From the NCBI RefSeq assembly GCF_001625305.1, contig NW_017802602.1:3341326-3405325 (forward strand): a stretch of 64,000 nt of DNA, in the 5' to 3' direction. This document shows, one piece after another, positions 46,108-57,422 of the stretch; the first letter of the stretch is position 1; each line of letters starts with the position of its first letter. Source of the DNA: Branchiostoma belcheri. Taxonomy: Eukaryota; Chordata; Leptocardii; Amphioxiformes; Branchiostomatidae. The notes under the pieces were generated by a model that was not told where the DNA came from, searched no databases, and was given only the letters and a program-made list of their open reading frames with translations. Both the position numbers and the translations under genes were made by a program.

Positions 46108-46420
46108 TATCTGTATGTATTTGTAAAGCCGGTATAACCGCCCTTCGGCGTAACACACCAGCTTCGCAGGCACGCGGCGCGGCGGCAGCTGGCTATATTA
46201 CACAGATCGACTTGTTACACCTTACCTTTGAACTTCTAACTCTAGACATTGAAACTATCTAATGACAATACCCCTACTGTACTTAGTGACAGCTAGTTCC
46301 ACTCTGCGATAGTTCTAGGAAAGAATGAATTCTTGAACACCCCAATCCTTAGTTGATAACTCTGGTACTTGAAGGCATGGCTATTTCTTGTTCTCTTCTG
46401 GGCTGGTATTAGGTACAATG
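46108..46420 (-). pseudogene. LINE 3' end with tail, minus strand
   Basis: The reverse complement contains ccagcccagaagagaacaag, the RT C-terminal region (ttcattctttcctagaacta; gtggaact), then gccgccgcgccgcgtgcctg and the tail gtgttacgccgaagggcggt. Closest to the 8818 copy at the 5' side. Frameshifted. Confidence 0.82.
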
Positions 46421-47829
46421 TACTTAGTAGTTGGGACGTCCACCAGATATGCCATTATCTCAACAGGCTAGAGCTTGGGGCTTTCCTTGAATCTGACCTG
46501 GGGGTACGTTTGTGTAAAGAGGAAAATACGGCTTCCGTTTGCGGGTCAGAGATACGCCCGGTCGCGTTTTCTGCGACGAATCGTGGCAGGATGGAGTAGA
46601 CGCTGCGTCTGCTTCGCAAATGTCAGAGCTAGGAGATTGGGGTGTTCGGAATTCCCGCAAATGCTGTTGGGAGAGAACTTTTGGTCATGATTTCCATCAA
46701 ATTGTGGATTCCAAATGCTGGAGGGATGTTGTTGGGTTGACACTATGACATTAAGTAAGTCTCCCTCTGTCAGAAAATTCCATACTACATCACGTTAACA
46801 TGGTGATTGCAATTTTGTATGGTGAGTCCTCTTCAAAACTTTCCTGTTTTTCCAGCATTAATGTCTTATGCTAAAAAGTGAAGAATCACAAAATTAACAT
46901 GTTAAAATCAGCCATATCCTGCATCTTACTATCAAAACCAGTTTCATGGCACTATAAAATAGTGCTACCTTTTCACACTAGAACAAACATTTACCTTAGT
47001 TTGATATACAGCCACTTCCATGAATGCAAAGTAAACCCTTCAGCAAAGCTTTCAGGACTGTAAAAATGATGGGTAGTTGTAAGAAACACCTCTCTCACAG
47101 AAGACCTAGCCAAGGGGTGGTCACCAAAGATGAAGAATTGATATCATAAACTGTACAAAAAGTCATGTATGTTGCCTCCTTTTCAAATTCAAGGCTAGAG
47201 ACTGCCCTTGGCATGGCATAAAGCAACTTCATTTAAAGAGTGTGTTAACATACTTGCCAAACTGATACAAAATATCAGAGGAATGACTCAGCTGCATGTA
47301 CAAGTACAAAACAACTCTACCAAAAGACTCTAAAGTTAATTTCTTTTGTCATCCTCAACTAAGGTGAAGCATATTTTATTAACACTTTTTCATGTACTAC
47401 ATACTAGTGCAAAGTTACTTTGCTACGGCCTGCATAGGTAAGGGTGGCTAAGTATGCAAACCGTTAGAATCCAGTTTTGCCAGGCCTCCATCCAGTTGAA
47501 ATTTTTTAATAATATTGTAGCAGACAGTGGTATTTGGACCATCGCACACCAGGGCATGCCCCTATACTACTACTAGTCTACTTTTTTCTGAAAGAAGTGT
47601 TGTGTTCTAAAGTTCACATGAGGTGAAAATTTCCACCAATCCAAGTTCTCCCAATGTGTTCAAACAAGCAGTAAGATAGCAATTACATGCAGCAATACAT
47701 ATTACAGTACTTCTATCAGCATGACAATTTGCACTCTGCTATATACACGCCACCATTGGAATTAAAGGAATGGACTTCTGCAAACAACATTGGATAATTA
47801 ACTCCTAAATCTACATGGAGCTAAAGCAG
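46421..47829. other. Intron 1; CpG-richer island 46480-46720
   Basis: 46480-46720 has many CpG steps (gagatacgcccggtcgcgtt) and overlapping short frames on both strands, no motif. The rest is ordinary AT-rich intron. Confidence 0.35.
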
Positions 47830-48573
47830 CAATTGAGAACAAGTGCACTATAATTTGACAGTAGGAATCTCTGTTACTGTCAGATTACAAAGCCTGGACT
47901 TAAGCAAAGAGCTGCAAACAGTAAGGCCTTAGGAAAAAAAAAATGTTTCCTGTTTCAGTCTTGAAAAAATTGGGGTCGGTAGGTAGGGGTTATCTTTTTT
48001 TTCTTTTTTTATTTGACTTCAGTGATCTCTTGCAATATTAACATCCGTGTCCATAATATCACCATAGTCCATAATATCGCCACCTTGAGAAACAGTGTGC
48101 TTAAAGACATTTTTACTGCAACATACCCTAGGTATGTACATTTGAGGTGTGCAGGAGTGCATACCAAAAGTATGTTGCAGTAAAAATATCTTAAAGCACA
48201 CTATTTCTCAGGGTGGCGATATTATGGACCCTCACTAGGTGATATTATGGACACGGATTTTAATACAGTTTAACAATCTACAAGACTTGCATGCATGAGT
48301 ACACTTAAATACTTTCAACGGCAATGTTGGAAAACTGTACAACGTTTCATCACTAATGTGTCAGATCATGGAGCTACAAAAGGTCAATAAGCTCAAAAAA
48401 CGTCCCTTGCAGGGGTCCACCCAAAAAAAGGCTAGGGTTGGCATTTTTTTCCAGGGTCAGTGAGGTTACAGGAAACACGACAATTGAGAACGAGTGCACT
48501 ATAAAATGAGAGTAAGATGCTCTGTTCCTGTCAGATTACGAAGCCTGGACTTCAGCAAAGAGCTGCAAACAGT
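47830..48573. mobile_element. Composite: MITE with nested foldback element between direct repeats
   Basis: Direct repeats 47830-47922 and 48481-48573 (caattgagaac.agtgcacta; agcctggactt.agcaaagag) enclose a member of the 11492-11821 MITE family (left end at about 47924, right end truncated at cacgac). That MITE is itself split by an inverted-repeat element at 48041-48256. Confidence 0.85.
48041..48256. mobile_element. TTAA-flanked foldback element nested in MITE
   Basis: Arms of about 84 bp starting atccgtgtccataatatcac and ending gtgatattatggacacggat around a roughly 48-nt centre. TTAA lies next to both ends (ttaaCATCCG, CGGATTttaa), consistent with piggyBac- or Kolobok-type TTAA insertion. 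Non-coding. Confidence 0.75.
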
Positions 48574-48670
48574 GACAAAAGCAGGAGGCTTCCCGTATGT
48601 CGGTGTAACTGGATGAAGGGTCTGAGTGGCGAGACGATTACTGACTGACACAGTCAGTGCTCAGGCCAGG

Positions 48671-49037
48671 CTAGGGCTTGAAATACTGGGTACAGTGGCT
48701 CCTTAGTGCACCCAAAATTGGAGCTGTGCACCAATTCTTTTCTGTGGGTGCACTGGTGCACCCAAACATTTTTGTAGGTATTTTTGTACATATCAAATAA
48801 TAGTGTGCAGGATATTCTTGGCATCTAAGCGTCAGAAAAATAATAAAATTCAAGTTCTTATGTAAGATTTTGAAGTTACATGTAGCTCCCATTTCAGATT
48901 CAAGCTTAGAAGAGGAGCATTAAGATCTGTAATTATGTTTTGTTTTATATGGTGCACCCAAAAAAATGTTTGTGCACCTAATTTTTTAGGTTGGGTGCAC
49001 CAGTGCACCTATTCCCAAAAATGAATTTTGAGTCCTG
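48671..49037. mobile_element. hAT-like MITE, relative of 34627-34965
   Basis: agggcttgaaatactgggta to gaattttgagtcctg, with the same gtgcaccc interior. The left terminal C is mutated (tagggctt). The word atgaagggtctgagtg appears just before it (48613), just after it (49041) and again at 49347, indicating local duplication around the insertion. Confidence 0.7.
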
Positions 49038-49063
49038 GCATGAAGGGTCTGAGTGATATTTGT

Positions 49064-49331
49064 GTGCTAAGACTTTCAAGCATGTAAGGTACATGACACG
49101 CGTAGTTAAAAAGCTCCAAAAGTATTGTCATATGGCTTTAGAAAGGCAACTAATTGGCCAAAAAGTACAAAAAGGAACAGAAATAGAGAAAACCATTTAG
49201 TACATTTATGCTCACATCAGCATTAAGGATCATAAACTGCAGGCATTCTTAAGACAGCTGTTCCTCTGTACTGCAAAATTTGGCTGCCTTTTTGTATACA
49301 GAAAAGGCTGAGATCCTTGTCGTTGGTTTGA
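49064..49331 (+). repeat. Direct repeat upstream of exon 2 (pair with 51799-52049)
   Basis: Shares aagactttcaagcatgtaag, cacatcagcattaaggatca and tctgtnctgcaaaatt with 51799-52049 in the same orientation. The pair brackets exon 2. Confidence 0.82.
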
Positions 49332-49359
49332 ATTTTGAGCCCTGGGATGAAGGGTCTGA

Positions 49360-49545
49360 GTGCTGCAATGATTCCTGAGACACGGTCGGCGCACATGCAG
49401 GCGGACCTCGTTAAACGCGGCAGCACGTATCAAAGTGCCCCTCGGAGACCGGCGCGGGAAGACAAATGCGGGATTAATGTAGCAAAGTCTCGTGCTTTGG
49501 CAGGCTGCCGCGGAGGATATAAAAGTTGAGGGTGACGGAAAACAG
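49360..49545 (+). promoter_or_regulatory. CpG-rich island with TATA-like box
   Basis: Dense in CpG (cggtcggcgcacatgcaggc; gagaccggcgcgggaag) in otherwise AT-rich intron, ending with aggatataaaagttgaggg (TATA-like at about 49516-49524). It lies 0.8 kb before exon 2. It could be an internal promoter or conserved element; there is no direct evidence of transcription. Confidence 0.25.
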
Positions 49546-49690
49546 ACCAAGTTTCAAAGCAGCAGGGAATGTTAGATGCTCGGCGGGACTTCATACATTA
49601 AAGGCAGGAGTATAATGTGGAGATTTACACTCCTCTGGGTCATGTGCATACATATTGTATGTGGTCATTAAATCTCCTTGGTTTATATGT

Positions 49691-50116
49691 GATACATCTA
49701 GTGCTGTGTACCAGTTTGCTGGGCCGGTTACGGACTTGTAAAAATAATAGGTTCAAGTCCAAAAATACATGTACCTACATTTTGTAAAAGCCAAGACCCA
49801 ATTCTAGACTTATTACAAAAAATGACATTTCACATACCCCTTTTCTTGCTAAACCACCTAAAACCTTCCATAAATTGCAAAATCTGTGCAGCAAAATGAA
49901 GAAAACATAATGCCATCGGTCATTTTCAAGTGTCAGCCACCCTGTTATGTGGCCACAGTTTCACCCAGACAACATTGCAAGGTTGCCAACATGCAATTTT
50001 GTATATGCCATGGGCTTAGGTCCAGACTTACGAGTCTAGAACTGAACCTTAACCTCTGGACTTGAATCCGTACCTGAACCAAAATGTGGGTTTAGGTTCA
50101 CAGCACTAGATACATC
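49691..50116. mobile_element. 410-bp hAT MITE with perfect 8-bp target duplication
   Basis: Element 49699-50108 begins TAGTGCTGTG and ends CACAGCACTA, matching the YARNG end rule of hAT transposons. It is flanked by GATACATC at 49691-49698 and 50109-50116. No transposase. It ends about 235 bp before exon 2. Confidence 0.92.
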
Positions 50117-50350
50117 ATTCTGTACAAGAGTGACATTGACCACCACATTTAGGATAAATAAAGATTAATACAAAGAGGTCTTCTAATCAGCCTTAAGTAA
50201 TCCTTGAGGAATAATTGACCATAAAATCCTAATTGTTAACATCCCTACAGCTTTTATGTAGATTTAGGTGGTGGAAGTCCTCCCTTATGGTTTCAAATTG
50301 AAATGTCCTGAACCTACAAGTTCTAAGCAAGTTGTGATTTTTTTCTGCAG

Positions 50351-50469
50351 ACATTGCGAAGTCCAGAACTGTGCAGTAGACATCAGTAAGAGGAAACAGG
50401 ACACGCCCTCTGACCTCCTGGACAGCATGCTGTGTGACTACGACCACAGGATACGCCCCAACTTTGAAG
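50351..50469 (+). CDS. Glycine-receptor-like subunit, coding exon 2 (mature N terminus)
   Basis: This 119-nt exon follows a good acceptor (tttttttctgcag, AG at 50349-50350) and ends before gtaatt at 50470. Read in the phase left by exon 1 it is fully open and encodes about 39 residues: a charged N-terminal stretch (HCEVQNCAVDISKRKQD), then PSDLLDSMLCDYDHRIRPNFE. The last part matches the N-terminal helix of glycine receptor alpha subunits (family pattern PSDFLDKLMG...YDARIRPNFKG), which caps the extracellular ligand-binding domain. RIRPNF is more like GlyR than the GABA-A pattern (RLRPGFGG). Cysteines at HC, NC and MLC are not in the vertebrate alpha pattern I know and could be lineage-specific. 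It leaves phase 1 (one G), completed by exon 3 to glycine. Direct repeats flank the exon on both sides and a 200-bp tandem duplication follows it. Confidence 0.93.
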
Positions 50470-50868
50470 GTAATTTAAAAAAGACTCCTGCAGTTCCTGT
50501 AACAACTGCTAGATGGCCCAAACTTATATGACCTTTTCCCTGAGCAGAAGAACTATCTACTACGAAAAATCATGACAATAGCATTTATCTTTGAGCTTGA
50601 CTTCAATTTTTCCTCTATTAAAGTGTCAAAGTGGGTAACTTTAATTTGGTTTATTTTCATTGAATTACAAGTAATGTAAAAAGACTCCTGCAGTTCCTGT
50701 AACAACCACTAGAGGGTCCAAACTTATAAACTGAGCAGAAGAACTATCTACTATGAAAAATCATGACAATTGCATGTCCAGAACTCTTAACTTTATTCTC
50801 TAGACACTGGCTTCAATTTTTTCTCTATTGAAGTGTCAAAGTGGCTTACTTTAATTTGGACTATTTCG
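50470..50868 (+). repeat. 200-bp tandem duplication starting at the exon 2 donor
   Basis: Copy 1 50470-50665 and copy 2 50672-50868 both begin gtaat(t/g)taaaaaagactcctg and share aagaactatctacta.gaaaa and gaagtgtcaaagtgg. The duplication includes the donor-side intron edge but no exon sequence; copy 2 keeps a gtaatg. Confidence 0.9.
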
Positions 50869-51798
50869 TACTACTAGCACATTAAGCCAACTCCTTAAAA
50901 CAAAAATGATGACACACACAAAAAAGTAAGTAAGCCTTTCTAATAACTAAGAGGATTCAGACATGTAGCCTTGGGGAAACTAAAAATAATAAAAGTTCTA
51001 ACCAACTATTTCTACCTCAGTCTACCAACAATCTATCATAATTACAACCATCTACAAAAGTCTTTAAAAAAATCAACCATTATGCATATGCAGGGTCAAT
51101 ATATGATAATTATGATTTTCATGGCAAATCCTGTAGGCTGCTCACAGGCATTTGTGTGAGTTCTATTCTATTGATAGGATTGTTGGTAATGCACTCATGT
51201 GGAGTGTGGTATTAGGACAGCTATGCTAGCCCCATCACAGAAAGATCCACTGTAATCGTGCAATATAGGGACGACTTAATCTTTTTATACAGGGATATCC
51301 CTAACATTAAAAATAGCCCTGCATTTGAAGCCTACATCTGTTCCTGATGTATCTAGGGTCTGGTGTGTATATCCGGTGTGATGGAAAAGAAAATTCTACC
51401 TGAGAGTTTTATCTCCATGAAAACATGAGAAAGATCTAAGAATTAGTACATTTTTTCAAGTTGTGGTTTAGAATTTGAAGACTTGTACAATGCCATGCAC
51501 AAATTAATGTAGGACTGCAAACTGTGGAATGATGTCATATAAAGATTGTTCCCAACCTGAAGCCAAAGGCCCACAGATAATCATGATGATCTGTTAAACC
51601 CACTGCTTCAAATGTCAATCAAAAGTACAGGAGACCCAAGATTAAGATAAAGCAGAAAAGATATCACAAGAATCTGCATCCTCTAAGTCACTGTGGTTAA
51701 AGAATTCTCATTGATCTATGGGCTGCATTTCATTTAGATAAGAGTTGTGTGTCGTGTATGGCATATGGCTTATCGCGTATGGCATTCATGAGTATGCA
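50869..51798. other. Intron 2; no gene recognised
   Basis: Ordinary AT-rich intron. Confidence 0.45.
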
Positions 51799-52049
51799 TG
51801 TTAAGACTTTCAAGCATGTAAGGTAGTTAAAAGCTCCAAGTATATTGTCATATTTGTTTGGCAATAGGCCAAAGTGAGAAAGAAGCGAATTAGAAATATA
51901 AAAAAAAAGGAGGTTTATGACCACATCAGCATTAAGGATCATCAGAAGATTGCAAACTGAGGGCAATCTTGGGACAGTTCTCCCTCTGTTCTGCAAAATT
52001 CGCTGTCTTTTTTTTTAGGAAAAGGTCCTTCAGGTTGTCGGTAGTTGGT
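51799..52049 (+). repeat. Direct repeat downstream of exon 2 (pair with 49064-49331)
   Basis: Same orientation as its partner, diverged by indels. A minus-strand 88-codon frame over it is not a gene. Confidence 0.82.
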
Positions 52050-52512
52050 TGTCACAGCAAAGAGGTTTAAAATATATTCTAGACCTCCTTGGTCACAACC
52101 TGCCTGAGATTTCTATGGCAACAAACTTGTACAGCGACAACCTACGACAAATGTGATGGTGCAGGTAATCTAACAATCAGAATCAGATTAAAAGAAGATA
52201 CCATTTAGCAGCGACAGATGTGAGTGAGTGGAGGTTATCTGTGTAAGGTCTGCTGCAGATAAACATACATTACACTCCTGTCCTAGATCTGTCAAGTTGC
52301 ACAGACTGATGACACAGCTGCAGCGTTTCCAGCAGTTTTCCTTCTCCCATGAAAATTTATTCTAATTAGAACGACGGTGAGAGTCATTCAATCTGTCATT
52401 TTATGCTGTAGTTCAGGCATTCGGTGGACGTCATACAAGTTGTAATTGAGAACTATGGCTTGTCTGTATCACTGTAAGATACACATAGTTTTCACCATCA
52501 TGAACATGCATT
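52050..52512. other. Intron 2; no gene recognised
   Basis: Repeat-poor; no frames of note. Confidence 0.4.
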
Positions 52513-52515
52513 TTA

Positions 52516-52817
52516 GGCCACAGGAATTTTTTTTTTGTCCTCAGATTAGCCCGGTTCATTTTTCTAATATTATAGCTACAGCTTCTGAATCAACCTGACA
52601 TGCTCATATCTTGACACCAAAAGTTGAAGAAAATCCTTAGAGGTAAAGCTTTCCAGTTATGAATGCAGTGATTTTGATTCAAAGGGTTCAAACTTAATTG
52701 CCTGAATTGTAATCTTAGCTTAGTATGTTGCCTTTTAAAGTATGACTTGTTTTCGCCTGTTTGCTTCATTGCTTTGCTGTAAAAATCCGAGAACTACCAA
52801 ATCAAATTAGTATGGCC
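52516..52817. mobile_element. PIF/Harbinger-like MITE, diverged, TTA target duplication
   Basis: ggccacaggaa at the left and aaatcaaattagtatggcc at the right, flanked by TTA at 52513-52515 and 52818-52820. An older member of the family. Confidence 0.8.
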
Positions 52818-52820
52818 TTA

Positions 52821-55514
52821 TGAACAAATATGTTGAAGACAGGCTGCATCTAGCCAAGACATATTTTAGGAAAAAGTAAAAGTGTTCAATGAATGTGTAA
52901 GGAAAGACATTAAAGTTTGTATCAACTTTTCTTTGTTGCTTTCGAGTTGTTCAAACAAAGTTAACAATTTTTTACTACCGGGGCATAAGGCTTACAAATT
53001 TGCACTTAGGATGTTAAAGCACAACCATTAACAACAGCTACGCCATTTCTATTCAGTACAACAGGTATATAAAGTGCATTGTCTCGTATGTTAGTGTTGG
53101 GCTCACACAGAAACGGATACGCAATTAGGCAAGCCAGTCGTTACTTTTGGACGAAGCCGTACTAAATAGGACGTCACATGTCTGTCAGCAAAGAATTCTC
53201 ATACATCTAAACTCTCAAACTACCGAGTTTGCAGAGGAGCGTAATCCAAGCCATCCATTTCCACCTCGCACTTCATCAATCTCCGTCGCTAAACGAGCCC
53301 GCGTAATTTCGCCTCGCCGAGAAACGCGGTGCCGATGCGCGACGTGATTTATAGCACGTTAAAGACAACATACATTTCCTTCCTACGCACCATTACCCAT
53401 AATTCATTAGCGGCATAGTTCTCGATTATACCTCGTGTCACAGTGATTGGAAGTGACGGCAGTTTCTTTGTCTTCATTCCGGCTGCCTTGAAACTTCCGC
53501 AAGAGTTACGTCAAGTGTGGGAGTGATATACACCGTACACACATGCATCCCTGTCATCATAGGACAGGTTTACACTACCAATTTGAGCACATTTGTTGAA
53601 GTGTCATACAAAATTCAGCTGTCTCCTGAAAGAAACTGTTGTCATAGTCCCTCATTGATGGTCGGTTTCGTGATAGCTTGCTAAAAATCCTGTGACAAAT
53701 GTCACGGTGCTTATGTGTGCATTTACATGCATGTTATGGTCTTGTTATGGAAAAGACAGCTCTACTTAATTAGTACACAAAGCACACTATTCTGTGGTAG
53801 CTTGTTGTGAACCAACCAAAGCAGAAGCAACGCACACTGCAGTTGACTGTGTGATAACTGAAAACATCCAAGCAGAATCAGATAACCCATAATCGGTTCC
53901 AGAAAGTCTGCGAAGCGATCCCAACAACTGCCTTGAAAAAAAAACTGGAGGAGTGGTTGTTTTTCACTGCCAGACAATGTCGTTGGATCAGCAACTTGAG
54001 CAGAACTAATAAATTGCTCGTCAAATCAAAGGACAAAGTCACATTGAAGTAACCTGTTGTTAAATGTCATATGGGAAGTTGTAACCATTCATGCCTGTCA
54101 CGATCATTTGTTCTGCCACTTGTACTGCCACTTCACGAAACTATAGCAGAATGTATTTTCCAAGCCCAGTCATGCTTTATGTTGCCCTCTGGAGTAATTT
54201 ATTAGATTCTAGGGATTACACAGTATTATACAAAGACAACATCTCAAATTATAGTAGTATGAGTCAAACAAAACATACATGTAGATCCATACACAGCAAA
54301 GAAACTTTGGTATATGTTCAAGTGTCACTGTTATTGCAACTACCCAAAGCTACATATACTAAGAATGCAAGGGGCAGTTTAAGGGGGAAGAAAGAGAAGA
54401 GAAAAGATGAGAGGATAGTATCAAGGATGGACTGGCACAAGAAGTGAAACATGAACAGAAAACTAGTTGTTTTGTGGTGCCCCAATGGTCAAATAATTAG
54501 ACTTTAGTCATACAGTAGATAATTTCAGTTCTCTATAGAAAAACTTCTTTTGCAATAAATGATGCTACTGTAAGTATTTGACCCAAGCGCACATAGCTCA
54601 AACAGTTCAAATGTAAACTTAATTGGAAGTATTGACACTTCAGTAAAAGTGGTGGCCTTTAGATTGGTACAATTTCAACTTCGTCATAAAATGTCCATTA
54701 CAATTTTTCAGGCGAGATATGCTCTGATAACCAAAGACTACTTCGGGGGACATTTACAACACATAACAATAACAAAGCTTTTTTGTGCTCAAAATGTAAT
54801 ACCTTAAGTTTATATCATTAAGTATGTCCCTTTTGACACCAGAAAGTTTTTCTCATGTTATTTATTATATAAGTACAAACTGGTAAAAGAAGTCCAGAAA
54901 AATAAAACCCAAACACTGAGTACACACCGATACAAAATGAATTTTACAAGGCAAGCAAGAATTTTGAAAACAAGGACATTAATTACAATTCCAGCAACAT
55001 TCTTATCCTTCTACAATAATAAGAAAGAAAAATTGTGGAAGCAATTTATGGTAACTTTGCAAAAATCCTGCGTTGCCCATCTATTTCTGCTATGGGAAAG
55101 TCCTTCACAATCTGTTTGCTCTGGTACGTTTTGACAGCTCATCTGTTCCGCCATACGCCATGGCAGCACCCTGTTATACAATAGTCCTCCCCGGTAAACT
55201 ACATAATCCTTCAAGTTCACCCGGCTGTGGCTAGCCGGGTTTAAACACGGCGACACGCGCACGTCTAGCGTGGGAAAATAATTAGTTACGCAACCAAACG
55301 CAGCCACCGATGCGGTAACCCTCGCTGCAGTCTGCAATGACCTCGCAAGCTCTTTAACTTTCAACCGAAATCCGACAAAATCCAATCAGGGAGGGGGATG
55401 GGAAAGTGTAACTCTTCGTCTGTGCGAGAGTCGCGCGAACGCGGGTGAGAACGTAAGCGAGGCATGACGCGCCGTGTACTCAGAGGACATCGAGTAAACA
55501 AACCATGAAAGGCA
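52821..55514. other. Intron 2; GC-richer islands at 53100-53560 and 55140-55500
   Basis: Both islands have raised CpG content and no repeats (53290-53345 cgagcccgcgtaatttcgcc; 55240-55330 cacggcgacacgcgcacgtc), unlike the AT-rich DNA between them. Frames of 64-124 codons lie within but none shows a domain. Candidate conserved noncoding DNA. Confidence 0.35.
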
Positions 55515-56115
55515 ATTTTCCCCTTCTCTCCTATCATCAACACGGCCATCCGTATAGGTGACAGTTCGAGTGTAATTGTGACTGGAATATCAAATGTGAA
55601 AACCTCTGGGAAGTATGAAGAGTTTTTCTGAATGTATTGGCACAAATAGAGAGATGGTCTGATATACTTTCAATGGTGCTAGAATTTTCACCCCCTCTCT
55701 CCTATCATCATGTATTGGCACAATTAAAGAAATGGTCTGATATACTTTCAACGGTTCTAGAAGCCCCCCCCCCCCTTCTATGATCAACATGGCCATCCGT
55801 ATAGGTGACAGTTCGAGTGTAATTGTGACTGGAATATCAAATGGGAAAACCTCTCGGAAGTATGAAGAGTTTTTCTGAATGTATTGGTACAATTGGAGAG
55901 ATATCGATGGCCTGATACATGTATACTTTCAACGATCTTAGAATTTTCCCTCTCTCTTCAATCATCAGTACGGCTATCCGTATAGGTGACAGTTCGAGTG
56001 TAATTGTGACTGGAATATCAAATGTGAAAACCTCTCGGAAGTATGAAGTGTTTATGGATGCATTGGCACAATTAAAGAGATGGTCTGATATACTTTCAAT
56101 GGTCTTAGAATGGAA
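55515..56115. repeat. Tandem array, three long units and one deleted unit
   Basis: Each long unit contains ccatccgtataggtgacagt, tcgagtgtaattgtgactgg, aatatcaaatg and atggtctgatatactttcaa. The ccatccg word occurs at about 55547, 55790 and (as ctatccg) 55973; the unit at 55691-55764 has lost its middle. Minus-strand frames of 94-100 codons are open across it only because of the repeat. Confidence 0.9.
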
Positions 56116-56685
56116 ATTGTTGTGATAAGCCTAAGTAGGTATATCCCCAGTGACTGGTCCAGTTACCTGCGTGTCTGCAGAGAGACCATTTAGACTGCCA
56201 ACTTGTAGTCACAAAATCTGTCTTTTTCATTTAGTCTAGAGTCTAGAATGTAGGACTTTAGTATAGATTCATCAGAAGACCAGGTGACCATGTGAAGGTT
56301 TGATGTTAATAACAGTAAACAATTCAGCACCATGGAGAGACATGTTGAGAAGAAAGTCCACAATGTGTATGTAGATTGGGCAAGTATACAGCCAGGTGTG
56401 TTATTCTTAGCTATCTTAGCCTGTTACAGCTACTGTCTTCAATGATGGTACTTTTAAGAATGCAAGGCAATTTTTGACCACCACTGAAGTCTGGGGCTGG
56501 TTTTGTCATAGCCAGTGCAGGTCAGAAATACCTGCACAACTAAAAAAGAACTGCACAAGTCCAACTTTTACCTAAACTATCCTGCATATACGCAGGTGTT
56601 ATTTCCAGCCCTGCTGGTATTACATGAACATGTAGCTTAAGTAAGAAAGTGTGAAAATACTATAGGGGTGTGGTAATTACCCTAC
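56116..56685. other. Intron 2; relic element at 56515-56620
   Basis: Contains acctgcacaact and gcatatacgcaggtg words also found near 19900 and 58610, a decayed dispersed element. Otherwise nothing recognised. Confidence 0.4.
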
Positions 56686-56830
56686 CTTAATTGTGTCACG
56701 GTCTGATAACCCTCTATCCCAGTACTGGGGCACCACCTGGGTGTATGCTGTGTCAGCAAGCTTCTCTCCAGAATCAGTGCCATCTTGGGTCTCATAGAAG
56801 GTCTCTTTGAAGTTGTCTTCTTATTATTTC
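56686..56830 (-). other. Candidate minus-strand coding exon in intron 2
   Basis: On the minus strand an acceptor (tttgctctgttcttctag) ends at 56831 and a donor AAG|gtaggg at 56685. One frame reads NFKETFYETQDGTDSGEKLA, then DTAYTQVVPQYWDRGLSDRD and TIK, with a strikingly protein-like composition, but it meets TAATAA at its 5' edge unless an acceptor a few bases downstream is used. A second frame is open across the whole 145 nt. No family recognised. It could be an exon of an antisense gene, an exonised repeat, or chance. Confidence 0.3.
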
Positions 56831-57422
56831 CTAGAAGAACAGAGCAAACAAAGGACAATATAAAATTAAAGCATCAACATCACTGCAATACATTTTGGAC
56901 CTGATTCAATAGTGATAATAATATGCAATTGCACTAATGTTACTGGGACAATAATGATTTTTGCATTCTGACATTTTCGTATGAACTTATTAGACAACTT
57001 TTATAATGGTAAAATAGGTAATACTGCATTTGATTTAATACAAGTGCTCTAAAATGGTTTAATCAATTCAGAAATGAATATTGCTTTGTTCAACTTTTGG
57101 CAATTCAATGAGCTACAAATCTGCCTAAAGCAAAGCCAAAGGGACAGTATCAAACACTACGATCAATCAAACAGTGACATAAAATGTAATAAAATCCATA
57201 TGGAACCACAGCATAGCTTAGCTTGTCAAAATGCTATGATTGATTAATACACTATGCTACATGTGGGTTACAACAAATGTTTTGTTTTTCATGTGTTCCT
57301 GTAGTACGTAATGGAGGCTGACAGATGCATTAGATGCTTCAGTAATTCAGTTGCTAACAATGTCACAGGAGGCTGAACTTTTCAAATGGAACACCCAGAG
57401 CATGTGCCCCAAATAATTCCTT

